From Lingula anatina (Eukaryota > Brachiopoda > Lingulata > Lingulida > Lingulidae): a DNA stretch of 64,000 nucleotides. The notes under the pieces were generated by a model. It was not told the DNA's origin. It saw nothing but the letters and a program-made list of their open reading frames with translations, and made no database searches. The stretch is from NCBI RefSeq assembly GCF_001039355.2, contig NW_019774624.1, forward strand, positions 1,285,245-1,349,244, in the 5' to 3' direction. Made by a program: the position numbers and the translations under genes. This document shows positions 32,244 through 45,702 of this stretch, in pieces. Each line of letters opens with the position of its first letter. The stretch's first letter is position 1.

Positions 32244-35200
32244 TGGGGATTCAGGCGTTTAGTCTCCAGGTGCCAGCAGTAAAGAAGAAGAAAGAAAAAG
32301 AGGGAGAGAAAGGACTGCATAGCTGTTCCCTGCTAGACCTGTTCAGTTCATTTTCTCCTTCCTTGGATAAAAAAACAAAATTTTTGCATATTGTTGAAGT
32401 CTCGTGCCCTTGGCTTACAATTTGATATTGTTTGTAAGTTTATAATCCTGAAGAAGTCAAAGTTTTGTAAATTATCCTCAGACTGGTTTTTACACAAATT
32501 TAACTTTGGCTTTTATCTCCATTTTTTTGTCGATATTCTTCAAAGAAAAAAAAAAGCATTTCTTATACTTGATATTTTGTATTAGAAAATAAATACAAAA
32601 CCATATATCTTTTTTTTTTTTGTGTGACTAAAAATGAACTTACCTTGTGGTAATTATAGGTTGTATAAAAGGGTAAATGACAGATTATTTTTTCCATAGA
32701 AAGCAAAGCACAGGTTCCATTATGAGTTATAAATTTCATTATTTAGGAAACATTTCATCCAAACTAGGCTCCTTGTTTAAGCAGATTCAGCAGTCATGGT
32801 CACGCCTTAACATGAAATGTTAATTTATCAATGTTTGAAGTTATTTACATACATAGTATGGCAAAGCATAGGAAATCTCATTAGTGACTGAGAAAACCAA
32901 TTGGGCTATTATCAGGATAAAATTTTTATGTACCATTCAATTAAAGGAAACTAATACTTAAGGCAATCTGAAAGTTGCCAACCCTTTACATATGTATTCC
33001 CAACATTTTTCCTTTGCAAAGTATCTCTTTGTTATTGCATTTATGGGCATATTCTGTTTATTATATATTGTTGTGTTGCAACCAAGTGGCCCCTTTATTT
33101 AACAACATGGACAATACAAAAATGTTGCAGCAATTTTAATGTATCACAGATTTTTAACTTTGATTTGGCATTATACTATAAGAAAATCAACCTTACAATG
33201 TTAATGAGTTGTTATCATTTCATGTGACAAGACCCCTGTGACTTTGGCATTCATAAATGCAACTCTATCACATAGATACAATATAAGGTGTAAGTAATCA
33301 CTTTAAAACATCACTGAAATAAATTTAAAATTGGGATTGATATCAGTTAAAACTACTGGACAGTTTTCATAAAATGCTTAATACAGAATAAATAATACGA
33401 TAAATTTAAGTAAAATATTAGTTTTTATTGTGATGGTATTTGAAACACTAAGACTGGGTTCCCACAGATTTAGATAGATCCATCTGGATTGAGCTAACTC
33501 CCTGGGGGTTTATGCTAAATTGCTGTCAGCCAATCGCGCAGGAAAGTTAATTACCCCCTTACAGCTTTTAGTAGGCGGGACAGACATTTAAGCTGGCTAA
33601 GCTGACAGCAATCTAGTGAGACTCCTCACAAGGATGGATCAATCTAAAAATCTGTGGGAATGCAGTCTAAGATAAAACCATGAGGGTAGAAACAGCAATA
33701 ACACAGTTCCCCCCTTTCCTCACTGTGCAGAACAGAGTAAATAAAAATCATTTGACAATAATCAAAACCAGTTATAAAATGTGTTTGAGTAGTTGTTTTT
33801 TAGCAACACTTATAATAATATCTTAGAATATTTCCCTGTAAGTTTAATAAAAATGTCCTTAAACCAAAATTTAACCCACCTACTGTCATCTATGTTCCCT
33901 TACATCTAAACCTAACCTACTTTAAACTAAGAGCAATGTTAGGACTTTCCCAGTGTGGCAAGTATTTGCACATACATATATATATATATCTAGAAGCAAA
34001 ATGTTTCTTAATAGGTGATTGTTTGTACTGCCTACCTGCTAGAAGGATTATCACCTTGTATTACGGCAATTACTCGGATCTTTTCAATTGGCGAATTATC
34101 AAACTTTCAGATACATTATTTTATAATCACAAAAATTATATGATTTTATTGCATCTGTGGCTCTTTTACTGCATAGAAAAGTAGCCTGTTTTTTAATTTG
34201 GTTGCTACCACTCAATAGGAATATTCTGATTTTAAGAAATTATGACTTAAAAAATACAGTATCTGTAGAATTTACAATTTTTCCTGTTGAAAAGACTGGG
34301 TAATTAGCATACTCAAAAGATATGCGAAAAATGATAAAAACATTCTACAGAAAATTAAAAAATAGAATTTTTCTCTTTAATTATTTTTAAAAAATGTGAG
34401 TACATAATCCTGTTAATTATCAATTCTGAATGTTCCATTCCATAGCTTGGCTAATGTGACTGCATTCTCATAGATGTTAATGTACAACCTTGTTTACATC
34501 GACAGCAGCTATCAAAATGGCTTAAAACTGTTTTAAAATGTTTATCTGGAACCCTAACTGTTTTCAAAAAAACTTACCGATTTCCTATCCCCAATGACCC
34601 AAGACTGATGTTACAATTATCAATATCATAATGATAAGTTATTTTTGCTTAAGAGAAATAATGAATAAATACTTCTTTCACAATCATCCAGAAGTATTTA
34701 AATAAACATATATTAAAAACTTACCAAATAATTTATTTAAATTATGACATAAGTATACAATGGAATAGTGTTTAACTAAAGTGTAATTCTGCTTTAAAAT
34801 ACTTGTTTGGAAATCTACCTGTTTTTGTAATTGCTGGTCATTTTAAATAGATTTATGACATTTTATTTGACTGAAAGAGCAATGCCAATAATTAATGACC
34901 AACTGTCATTCTGTTCACAGCAAAGATGCAAACTTGAAGTGTCAGAAAATGTAATCTGAAACTGTTGTTCCCCAGGATTGCCACTTCAGTGAGTTATAAA
35001 CCAATATAATCCACACTTTTGCCTGTCAAACACATTACAGCACATGCCTCTCACACGGAGAACTGCACACTAGCAAATGGTCCTGAAGCGATTGCATGTT
35101 TTGATATCAGAGTCTTTGATAACTGGTGTACATTGCCTTTCATTAAAATAATAATAATAATAAAATGTTTATTGGAGCCTTTATTTGGCCCTCTTACAAC

Positions 35201-35461
35201 TGTCATAGCTCAGAGAGTGCATGTGCTCACTTTGTACACAGAGTACATTAGTTTTTAGAACTTGTCTCCATAATCTATTTTCAGTAATGATAAAATATTT
35301 TTTCATCAGTGATCTTATGGATCTCTTTAGTGGTTCTCCAAGTGTGCATCAACATCTATAGCCCAAGCACCAGTCATTTGAAAATTGTCTTACAGTGTAT
35401 GCATTCTGCTGAACACAAAAAAAGCACAGTTTTGACCCAGTTTCTTTGATGTTTCTTCTTC
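32244..35461. other. Intergenic region ARL16 / SLC26A11
   Basis: Contains the ARL16 3' untranslated region with a poly(A) signal AATAAA at 32588-32593, then AT-rich sequence with one MITE (33450-33668). On the reverse strand AATAAA at 35168-35173 may end a transcript using the terminal exon at 35462-35562. No other gene was recognised. Confidence 0.55.
33450..33668. mobile_element. Nested-palindrome MITE-like element
   Basis: The left end AGACTGGGTTCCCACAGATT, continuing AGAT-GATCCATC, pairs with the right end whose reverse complement is AGACTGCATTCCCACAGATT then AGATTGATCCATC. Inside, a second inverted pair AATTGCTGTCAGC / GCTGACAGCAAT makes the whole unit able to fold back. No ORF and no clear target duplication. 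Confidence 0.75.
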
Positions 35462-35562
35462 CTACACAAGAGGGGAGATGGAGGTAGCAGACTTGTCAAT
35501 GCCATTCATTTGTTCAGGAATCTCAATCACATGAGGTCCAACCGATCCAATGTCTCTATTTA
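35462..35562 (-). CDS. Orphan terminal exon, possible alternative C-terminus of SLC26A11
   Basis: Reverse-strand sequence after a good acceptor (AATTTTTCAG) reads, in phase 1, NRDIGSVGPHVIEIPEQMNG and on to SISPLV before TAG at 35462-35464. Composition and synonymous structure look coding, and a poly(A) signal follows about 290 bases later. It has no upstream exon of its own; the nearest same-strand gene is SLC26A11. It can be joined in phase to the exon-like pieces at 36852-36935 / 41261-41344 or to an internal donor in the last SLC26A11 exon (45876|GTCAGT). Hypothesis only; it could belong to an unrelated small gene. Confidence 0.45.
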
Positions 35563-36038
35563 CTGAAAAATTCAAATAAAACAAATTTATAGCTAATTTT
35601 TACAATAAGAGGATGAACATTCTCCATCCAAAGTATATCTACTGAAAATAGTTTTAGGTTTCTTTCTGTATATAGCATTTGATCACACAAGTTTGCAGCA
35701 TACACTTTCCATTTAGAAAGAGCACAGAAATGAAAGTAATAGGGACGAGTTTACAGCTAACAAAATGAGGGTGCCATCAGGTGAAAAAAAAAATTTTTTT
35801 TTTTTTGAATAGTCAAGTGGTGAGATTCACATTTTTTCTACAATGACCTAGTGTCTCAAGTATGGCAATGTGCAATACCAACATTTAAATATCACCAAAG
35901 CAAACTGTGTATCTGTTTTTAGTCACAATACTATCTATTTTATCAATTTACATGAACATTGTCCTTATAAAACGGACTTGTGCAATTAAATCAAGCAGAA
36001 TAAATAAATGCAATAAATCAAGAAGAAAGTGTTATAAA

Positions 36039-36194
36039 CAGTGTTGGAAATTAAGGCTGGACCGTCTGCCCGGGGCTGACAACTTTCAGAACGGGCTGAG
36101 AAGTTTTCCCACCCGGCAGACATTTGAGCCAGCTATTTTTCAAGATGACTGAACTTTCGGTCCAGCAACTAATTTTCCTAAGAGGCAAACACTG
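36039..36194. mobile_element. hAT-type MITE, copy B, with intact target duplication
   Basis: CAGTGTTGG ... GCAAACACTG, flanked by perfect 8-bp duplications GTTATAAA (36031-36038 and 36195-36202). The matching point in duplication copy 2 (about 40608-40620) reads GTTACAAATTATTAGATG with no insert, i.e. an empty site. Same family as 5476-5595 in reverse orientation. Non-autonomous. Confidence 0.93.
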
Positions 36195-36816
36195 GTTATA
36201 AATTATAAGATGCCAATACCACAAAAAGAGAACATGCAAGGAGAAAAACAGACATTAATACAATAGGATCAATAGTAGAAACTTCCAACATGTCGACCAT
36301 GCATTTACGTTTATAGTAAAGTGAAAAGCTGGAGCCATGTGTATACCTACCAGTACCATGCATGCATGTACGTAGTTTTGCCAATTTAAAAGGCAATGGT
36401 ATATAAACCCATGCATTGTTGTATACATGGCCAACATAAACACATCACTCTAGTTTAACAGCACCAGTTAAAACTATCTACCATTGAGTGTTAGATAATA
36501 CTAAAATAGATGTTATAGCAGACTTGTGTTAGAGGCGACCACACAATAGATAGTGTGTTAGAGGAGACAGCAAACACCAGTTGTCAGTCAATAAGTGTGC
36601 TAGCTGACACTCAAACACATTCTCATATCTTACCATGCATAAAATAGTTCATCAAAGCAAGGGTAAAACTGCACAGTATATATCTAAGCCTATCATATGT
36701 ATTTTTCAAAATTATATAAAAGTGAAAACATAAACATGTTAAGTAATAAATAATAAGCATGCATGCAGACCCTCTTTTTTTACTACATTATCATTATTTC
36801 AACATTACAGTAGTTT

Positions 36817-36935
36817 TCAAAAATATGTAGGTAATAAGTAAATTGGTCTACTTTGAACATCTGAAAATTGTGTTTCACTTTCTGAAGAGTGTAAGTCTCC
36901 AGGGCTACCCACATCCTTTTTCTTAGCATTCCAAG
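36817..36935 (-). CDS. Exon-like piece in duplication copy 1 (possible SLC26A11 tail exon)
   Basis: Reverse strand, after an AAAG acceptor-like end, phase 1: WNAKKKDVGSPGDLHSSESE then TQFSDVQ; it either continues to SRPIYLLPTYF and TGA (36817-36819) or splices at CAAA|GTAGAC (36852) in phase 1. The copy at 41226-41344 keeps the frame; of the three differences I see in this segment, two are silent (TTT/TTC, GTT/GTC) and one is Q/R, whereas in the overlapping frame all three would change the protein. The acceptor lacks a strong pyrimidine tract. Confidence 0.4.
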
Positions 36936-39900
36936 CTTTATTTAAAAGACCTTTATGTGAGAGTGGCTTACATTGCTAGTAAGTGCAAACAAACTTTTTT
37001 AAAACCCTGCTAAAAGTTAATTTGATAAAGAAAATTTAATACAATGCATCAACTGCCACAAGACACACATATATAAAATTATATGAACCAGGTTGTTAAC
37101 AAAATAGATAATTGACAGCACAGTGAAAATTATAACTAATAACAAGGAAGAGAAAACAGATGAAGTGTGAACCAAAGCGTTTAACAATTATAATCGCACA
37201 CAAGACAAAAGTAGATGTTATGTAAAGAGTAAATTCTAGTGCAAAAAAAAAAAAAAAAAAAAAAATACAGAATACCATAATGCATTTTACAGCACAGTAG
37301 TACAAAATATAATACAGAGAATAAAACAATAGAGAGATATTAAGCAGAATAAATATATATAATAAAAGAAAGTTAGCTTGTATAAAATCCAAACAAACAA
37401 GAAAGACAGTAAAAACTTAAGCAAACAGGAAACATAACATACAGAGTACCTGATCCAAAGAAACACAATATATTAAAAAACAAGACAATACAAATTTGTT
37501 AAGTGTTATCTTTCCAACACAAATAAAAATTTAAAAATAACAAAACATTTTCAGAATACAGTTATTTATTCTAAAAAAATCTTTTGCATATACACAGGTA
37601 TCTGGCATTAGTAAAGCAATATAACCTTGTAGAGTAAAAAAAATTAAATACCCCGATAAAAATAATATACTTTTCTCTAAATCCACACTCACTACAATGA
37701 CAAACAAATAATGTGCCACACATTTGGACATCTTCCTTCCCTCTAAAAAGTTTGTAAAATAATAAATGTTGATATCCACTTGAAAATATCCAGTCTTGAT
37801 AGGAATATCCACTGTTATCTGTGTAAATCTTCTAAATAATTCTGGTTCTCTGTTCAAGTGTTCCTCCACATGTATCCAGTAAATATGGGTTTTATTAAGA
37901 GTTCAGTCTATAACGTTTGAGTCATACCCCTGCAAGTCTGCATAATACTATGGTGATGCTTTAGTAAGCCGACTTCAGTAATTGACAGACGACCCCAAGA
38001 AATGTAAAACATACATTAGCATAATACTTTGGATTCTAGGTGCTAAGTAATTTTTTTCTTTTACAATGTCAAAAATTAAAGCATCAGCTATCATAACAAG
38101 ATTAGATATATAAAGCTATTTTTCAAACCACTATAAACACAACCAATGTTATACATAATGCATAATAAAATAAAATCTTAGTTTAATTTTCACAAAGAGG
38201 GAGATAATTAAGGTTTGAATTCTTTAAAATTGCAATTAAATACTACAATTTTATCAATTTGATTTGGCATTCATAAAAATACACCACTGTGAAACATTAA
38301 CAGCAATTTCAATAACAGAAATAGTAATAAGAGTAGTTTTCAGATCTTAAAGCAAACAATATAGAGCATATTATAGAGTAGAGCATATTATATAGAAATC
38401 CAGGAACCTCTTCTTTTCAAACATAACTTTCATACAATGTTGTTCAGAAAAATTTACATCACAAAAATGTCCAGCAATTAATCACTAAGGTATCATAAAG
38501 TGCACTGTAAAGGGTGCAAGACTTATTGGACTAATAATGATTGGCGAGTAATCTAAACTAAAGTTGCTTTAAAGATGCTTTAAATATGGATTCAATTTTA
38601 GATAATATAATATGCACCTTGACTAATCACTATGAAGGTATTCATTTCTATTCACACAATGCCTACTTTGTATCTGACAGGATTCTACAGTCTTTAAACA
38701 AAATATATGATAAACATCATATGATAACAACTTGTACATAACTGTGGCAGTTCACAACCTGAGGTTCATAACCAATCAATATCATTTCTACTGTAGTGAA
38801 ACAACATGAATTAAATAGACAGTTATATAGCAAAACTGCAAATGTGAGAATTCTAGGCATTAGAAGTGTTAAAATAGCACATAAATCATTCTAAAGTTCA
38901 TCAAAAATATTGCAACTTACTTGACATATATCTAGATGGTGTTGCACTCCTTTCTGAAATTTAAGATTTCAACCTCATAACAACAGCTGTGCTCTCAGAA
39001 GACAAGTTATAGAATGTTTATGAATATACAGAAACAATGAAGTCTGCTTATTTGGCATAATTTTCAACAAAAAAAGATAATACCCTGTATCACATTTTAT
39101 AGAATCTCCATTTTCTGAAAAGATAAGCATCTACCAACTAGTCAATACTATTCTTTTCCTTTGAAAAATTTGGGAATAACATAATATCACATTATTTTAG
39201 AGTATTACAACAGAACAAAGAATCATGCTCTGTCATGCATATTATATATAATAAAGAAACATGTTGAAAGGACCACTCACAGGAAAACAAAAACAAAAAA
39301 ATCTGTTTTAGTGCACAGAAGAGTAAACCAGAACTATGTATGAGAAAAACAAAAATCTGTCAAAAGAAACATGATCTAGAAAACTATTACTAAATAGGGC
39401 TAGCAGTTAATAGGTCAGAGCATTACTTGGTCCTGTTTATATATAGTGAGTAACATGCAAATATTATATAAAGTGATCTCAAAACGGTATTTTAAACAAA
39501 AAATATCAATTTTTGCTAAATTTTGATATAAGTTTTTATCACTGCTTTCTATATGAGACATAAATCTCAATGACATAATCATGAGGGTTTCTGAACAAAA
39601 AACTAATTTCTGAATTATTAATAGTCACCCATAACTTATCACATATTTGTTTTATATAGATGTATATATAATTAGGTTGCACCTGTAAGGAAAGTCATAG
39701 GAGCTCAACCATGAAAGCTATCATTCTGAGATTCTTTTTGAGAGAATTAGACAAAATTTGGTTTGATTAAAGCAATGCACAAAATAGTGGCCATTTTAAG
39801 TGGTGCAAGTATAATTCAATGCCAGATTTCCAATCTTATGCTTTAATCATGGAATATTTCATAAACATAAAAATTAAAAATGCAAATGAGGGAAAATTTA

Positions 39901-40159
39901 ACACAAATGTGAACCAGGAGCTTGCAATGGTTTTAGGCACTTAATTCATGTGGCATCTTGACTTTGCTTATGCACATGCGAATTGGCATTGTGGAGGTGA
40001 AGATTCTTGCTAGACATTAGTATGGTATGGCCATTAGCCAACTTTCAGGCAGTGCATGCTTATAATGCAGATTTGTAAAGCTAATCTCAACAGAATGCTT
40101 CTCAATATCCCTACAGCCAATGATTTTGATTCATGGTTGACAGTGTTATTGCTATAAGT

Positions 40160-40160
40160 N
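40160..40160. other. Single N at the duplication junction
   Basis: The only ambiguous base outside the poly(T) gap, lying exactly between the two duplicated blocks: a mark of assembly joining or polishing rather than a biological breakpoint. Confidence 0.95.
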
Positions 40161-40161
40161 T

Positions 40162-43100
40162 AAATTTATAGCAAAGTTTTACAATAAGAGGATGAACATT
40201 CTCCATCCAAAGTATAGCTACTGAAAATAGTTTTAGGTTTCTTTCTGTATATAGCATTTGATCATACAAGTTTGCAGCATACACTTTCCATTTAGAAAGA
40301 GCACAGAAATGAAAGTAATAGGGACGAGTTTACAGCTAACAAAATGAGGGTGCCATCAGGTGAAAAAAAAATTTTTTTTTTTTGAATAGTCAAGTGGTGA
40401 GATTCACATTTTTTCTACAATGACCTAGTGTCTCAAGTATGGCAATGTGCAATACCAACATTTAAATATCACCAAAGCAAACTGTGTATCTGTTTTTAGT
40501 CACAATACTATCTATTTTATCAATTTACATGAACTTTGTCCTAATAAAACGGACTTGTGCCATTAAATCAAGCAGAATAAATAAATGCAATAAATCAAGA
40601 AGAAAGTGTTACAAATTATTAGATGCCAATACCACAAAAAGAGAACATGCAAGGAGAAAAACAGACATTAATACAATAGGATCAATAGTAGAAACCTCCA
40701 ACATATTGACCATGTATTTACATGTTTATAGTAAAGTGAAAAGCTGGAGCCATGTGTACACCTACCAGTACCATGCATGCATGTATGTTGTTTTGCCAAT
40801 TTAAAAGGCAATGGTATACAAACCCATGCATTGCTGTACATATGACTAACATAAACACAACACTCTAGTTTAACAGCACCAGTTAAAACTATCTACCAAT
40901 GAGTGTTAGATAATACTAAAATAGATGTTATAGCAGACTTGTGTTAGAGGCGACCACACAATAGATAGTGTGTTAGAGGAGACAGCAAACACCAGTTGTC
41001 AGTCAATAAGTGTGCTAGCTGACACTCAAACACATTCTCATACCTTACCATGCATAAAATAGTTCATCAAAGCAAGGGTAAAACTGCACAGTATATATCT
41101 AAGCCCATAATATGTATTTTTCAAAAATTATATAAAAGTGAAAACATAAACATGTTTAGTAATAAATAATAATAAGCATGCATGCAGACCCTCCTTTTTA
41201 CTACATTGTAACATTACAGTAGTTTTCAAAAATATGTAGGTAATAAGTAAATTGGTCTACTTTGGACATCTGAGAATCGTGTTTCACTTTCTGAAGAGTG
41301 TAAGTCTCCAGGGCTACCCACATCCTTTTTCTTAGCATTCCAAGCTTTATGTAAAAGACCTTAAGATGGTCTTCTAATTTGAATATTTATCAGTTATATG
41401 TGAGAGTGGATTACATTGCTAGTAAGTGCAAACAAACTTTTTTTTAAAACCCTGCTTAAAGTTAATTTGATAAAGAAAATATAATGCATCAACTACCACA
41501 AGACACACATATATAAAATTATATTAACCAGGTTGTTAACAAAATAGATAATTGACAGCACAATGAAAATTATAACTAATAACAAGGTAGAGAAAACAGA
41601 TGAAATGTGAACCAAAGCGTTTAACAATTATAATCGCACACAAGACAAAAGTAGATGTTATGTAAAGAGTAAATGCTAGTGCAAAAAAAACAAAAAAAAA
41701 AAAAAAAAAATACAGAATACCATAATGCATTTTACAGCAGAGTAGTACAAATTATAATACAGAGAATAAATAAATAAATAGAGAGATATTAAGCAGAATA
41801 TAAATATATATAATAAAAGAAAGTTAGCTAGTATAAAATCCAAACAAACCAGAAAGACAGTAAAAACTTAAGCAAACAGGAAACATAACATACAGAGTAC
41901 CTGATCCAAAGAAACACAATATATTAAAAAACAAGACAATACAAATTTGTTAAGTGTTATATTTCCAACACAAATAAAAATTTAAAAATAACAAAACATT
42001 TTCAGAATACAGTTATTTATTCTAAAAAAATCTTCTGCATATACACAGGTATCTGGCATTAGTAAAGCAATTTAACCTTGTAGAGTAAAAAAAATTAAAT
42101 ACCCCCATAAAAATGGTATACTTTTTCTCTAAATCCACACTCACTACAATCACAACCAAATAATGTGCCACACATTTGGACATCTTCATTCCCTCTAAAA
42201 AGTTTGTAAAATAATAAATGCTGATATCCACTTGAAAATATCCAGTCTTGATAGGAATATCCACTGTTATCTGTGTAAATCTTCTATATAATTCTGGTTC
42301 TTGGTTCAAGTGTTCCTCGACAGGCATCCAGTAAATATGGGTCTTATTAAGAGTTCAATCTGTAACGTTTGAGTCATACCCCTGCAAGTTTGCATAATAC
42401 TATGGTGACGCTTTAGTAAGCTGACTTCAGTAATTCACAGATGACCCCAAGAAATGTAAAACATACATTAGCATAATACTTTGGATTCTAGATGCTAAGT
42501 AATTTTTTCTTTCACAATGTCAAAAATTAAAGCATCAGCTATCATAACAAGATTAGATATGTAAAGCTATTTTTCAAACCACTATAAACAAAACCAATGT
42601 TATACATAATGCATAATAAAATAAAATCTTAGTTTAATTTTCACAAAGAGGGAGATAATTAAGGTTTGAATTCTTTAAAATTGCAATAAATACTACAATT
42701 TTATCAATTTGATTTAGCATTCATAAAAATACACCACTGTGAAGCATTAACAGCAATTTCAGAACAGAAATAGTAATATGAGTAGTTTTCAGATCTTAAA
42801 GCAAACAATATAGAGCATATTATAGAGTAGAGCATATTATATAGAAATCCAGGAACCTCTTCTTTTTAAACATAACTTTCATACAATGTTGTTCAGAAAA
42901 ATTTACATCACAAAAATGTCCAGCAATTAATCACTCAGGTATCATTAAGTGCACTGTAGAGGGTGCAAAACTTATTGGACTAATAATGATTGGCATGTAA
43001 TCTAAACTAAAGTTGCTTTAAAGTTGCTTTAAATATGGATTCAATTTTAGATAATATTAAATGCACCTTGACTAATCACTATGAAGGTATACATTTCTAT

Positions 43101-44597
43101 TCACACAATGCCTACTTTGTATCTGACAGGATTCTACAGTCTTTAAACAAAATATATGATAAACATCATATGATAACAACTTGTACATAACTGTGGCAGT
43201 TCACAACCTGAGGTTCATAACTAATCAATATCATTTCTACTGAAGTGAAACAACATGAATTAAATAGACAGTTGCAAATGTGAGAATTCTAGGCATTAGA
43301 AGTGTTAAAATAGCACATAAATCATTCTAAAGTTCATCAAAAATATTGCAACTTACTTGACATATATCTAGACGGTGTTGCACTCCTTTCTGAAATTTAA
43401 GATTTCAACCTCATAACAACAGCTGTGTTCTCAGAAAACAGGTTATAGAATGTTTATGAATATACAGAAACAATGAAGTCTGCTTATTTGGCATAATTTT
43501 CAACAAAAAAAGATAATACCCTGTATCACATTTTATAGAATCTCCTTTTTCTGAAAAGTTAAGCATCTACCAACTATTCAATACTATTCTTTTCCTTTGA
43601 AAAACTTGGGAATAACATAAAATCACATTATTTTAGAGTATTACAACAGAACAAAGAATCATGCTCTGTCATGCATATTATATTTAATAAAGAAACATGT
43701 TGAAAGGACCACTCACAGGAAAACAAAAACAAAAAAATCTGTTTTAGTGCACAGAAGGGTAAACCAGAACTATGTATGAGAAAAACAAAAATCTGTCAAA
43801 AGCAACATCATCTAGGAAACTATTACTAAACAAGACTAGCAGTTAATAGGTCAGAACATTACCTGCTCCTGTTTATATATAGTGAGCAACATGCAAATAT
43901 TATATAAAGTGATCTCAAAACAGGGTATTTTAAACAAAAAATATCAATTTTTGCTAAATTTTGATATAAGTTTTTATCACTGCTTTCTATATGAGACATA
44001 AATCTCAATGACATAATCACAAGGGTTTCTGAACAAAAAACTAATTTCTGAATTACTAATAGTCACCCATAACTTATCACATATCTGTTTTATACAGATG
44101 TATATATATAATTAGGTTGCACCTGCAAGGAAAGTCATAGGAGCTCAACCATGAAAGCTATCATTCTGAGATTCTTTTTGAGAGAATTAGACAAAATTTG
44201 GTTTGATTAAAGCAATGCACAAAATAGTGGCCATTTTAAGTGGTGCAAGTATAATTCAATGCCAGATTTCCAATCTTATGCTTTAATCATGGAATATTTC
44301 ATAAACATAAAATTTTTTAATGCAAATGAGGGAAAATTTAACACAGATGTGAACCAGGAGCTTGCAATGGTTATAGGCACTCAATTCATGTGGCATCTTG
44401 ACTTTGCTTATGCACATGCGAATTGGCATCGTGGAGGTGAAGATTCTTGCTATACATTAGTATGGTATGGCCATTAGCCAACTTTCAGGCAGTGCATGCT
44501 TATAATGCAGATTTGTAAAGCTAATCTCAACAGAATGTTTCTCAATATCTCTACAGCCAATGATTTTGATTCATGGTTGACAGTGTTATTGCTATAA
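40162..44597. repeat. 4.4-kb direct duplication, copy 2
   Basis: Second copy of 35583-40159, lacking the hAT element and carrying small private indels, for example about 34 extra bases near 41363-41398 (GATGGTCTTCTAATTTG region). Confidence 0.95.
41226..41344 (-). CDS. Exon-like piece in duplication copy 2
   Basis: Counterpart of 36817-36935: same length, same phase, same splice-like ends, with R instead of Q at one position. If the duplication is a haplotype artefact, the two are alleles of one exon. Confidence 0.4.
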
Positions 44598-44691
44598 ATT
44601 ATATCCAGATAACTTTTAACAATTTATAAAAAAAGACTGGCTGCAAGACAATAAAGAAACACACTGGAATTACAAGAAAAAAAAGCTGAAA

Positions 44692-44753
44692 CTATATAAT
44701 ACCATCTGTAGCATTAGAACTATGTGCTCGAGCCAACAGAGGCTTTTTTTCTT
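44692..44753 (-). CDS. Short exon-like piece with dileucine motif (possible alternative tail)
   Basis: Reverse strand, after a CTTTCAG acceptor, phase 1: EKKPLLARAHSSNATDGII then TAG (44692-44694). The start fits an acidic dileucine signal (E-x-x-x-L-L) used for endosomal/lysosomal sorting. Same phase as the other two tail candidates. Very short, so chance is possible. Confidence 0.3.
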
Positions 44754-45702
44754 CTGAAAGTAGAAATGAAATAAATATAGATTATACAAGGCATATAGGG
44801 AAAAGGCACTACTGTGAAAATAATATCTATACATAATTAATATGTGGCACCTGATGTAAGCATACACAATGCTTGTTTCCATTAAATTAACTTTAAATAA
44901 AAGTGACAGCTGTACTGTTCTTAAATTAAATATCCCCACTGGTAAAGACAATGAGCATAAAAACTCCAAACTATACCAATAACATGTTAAATATATAATT
45001 ATATGTGTATATATATATACATAAAGATAAATATATAAACAACTTTAAAATGTGCCACTATAAAATAATTTTATACCCCTTTATATAACTAACCACAAAG
45101 TTGGGAAGCCCTTAAATATTTTCCATCAATACCTAGCAGTGCTGTAAAATCATTTAGTAGATATTGGCAATTAGCTAACATTATGTCTTTGATATACCAT
45201 CATATGCATATCCACAATATCAATTAATCAGTGTGAAACTGTATAACTAATATTGAAAACTCTGTGGTTAAAAACCACTTCTCTAACTTGTGAGTTCTAC
45301 TGTATATGGCACAGGTAACTGTTGCAATACACAACTACACATAAAACTTTGTGCTTTTCAAACAGGTATCACTAAATTTGTTCATATGTAGAGGCCATTA
45401 AATATTTTATACAGATAAATTTTGTCACATGGGTATTTGATTATAAGTACTCCCTTATGAAGCCCATGTTTATAAACAACAATGTATTCCATAGAGAAAT
45501 GAAATGGACAAACAGATAATCTTTTAATTTGATCAAATCAGTCCATTTCCCAGATTTTCATCCCACACAAAACCCCCAATGTTAAAACTAAGTATGTAAA
45601 TATAAATCAACTGCTAAGTAACATTCTAGTTCTTAAGTATTGCAAATTCTGTGCGTTGTTCTAAACATTAGAGAGACCACCAGACCCCACCATTCCTACC
45701 AC
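44754..45702. other. 3' untranslated region of SLC26A11 and spacer
   Basis: AT-rich sequence downstream of the main SLC26A11 stop codon. No additional gene or element was recognised. Confidence 0.5.

Larger units (their letters stand above)
35583..40159. repeat. 4.6-kb direct duplication, copy 1
   Basis: It begins AAATTTATAGC and ends GTTATTGCTATAA, and is near-identical to 40162-44597 in the same orientation, with scattered substitutions and small indels (a few percent by eye). Copy 1 alone carries a 156-bp hAT element plus target duplication at 36031-36202. The junction to copy 2 is a single N. Confidence 0.95.

Noticed and set aside
37531-37869. Reverse open frame (EEHLNREPELFRRFTQ...) with a counterpart at 42022-42327
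   Set aside because: Present in both copies only because the region is duplicated. The differences I checked (R/Q, F/Y) are all amino-acid changing and the frames diverge at their ends, so there is no sign of coding constraint.
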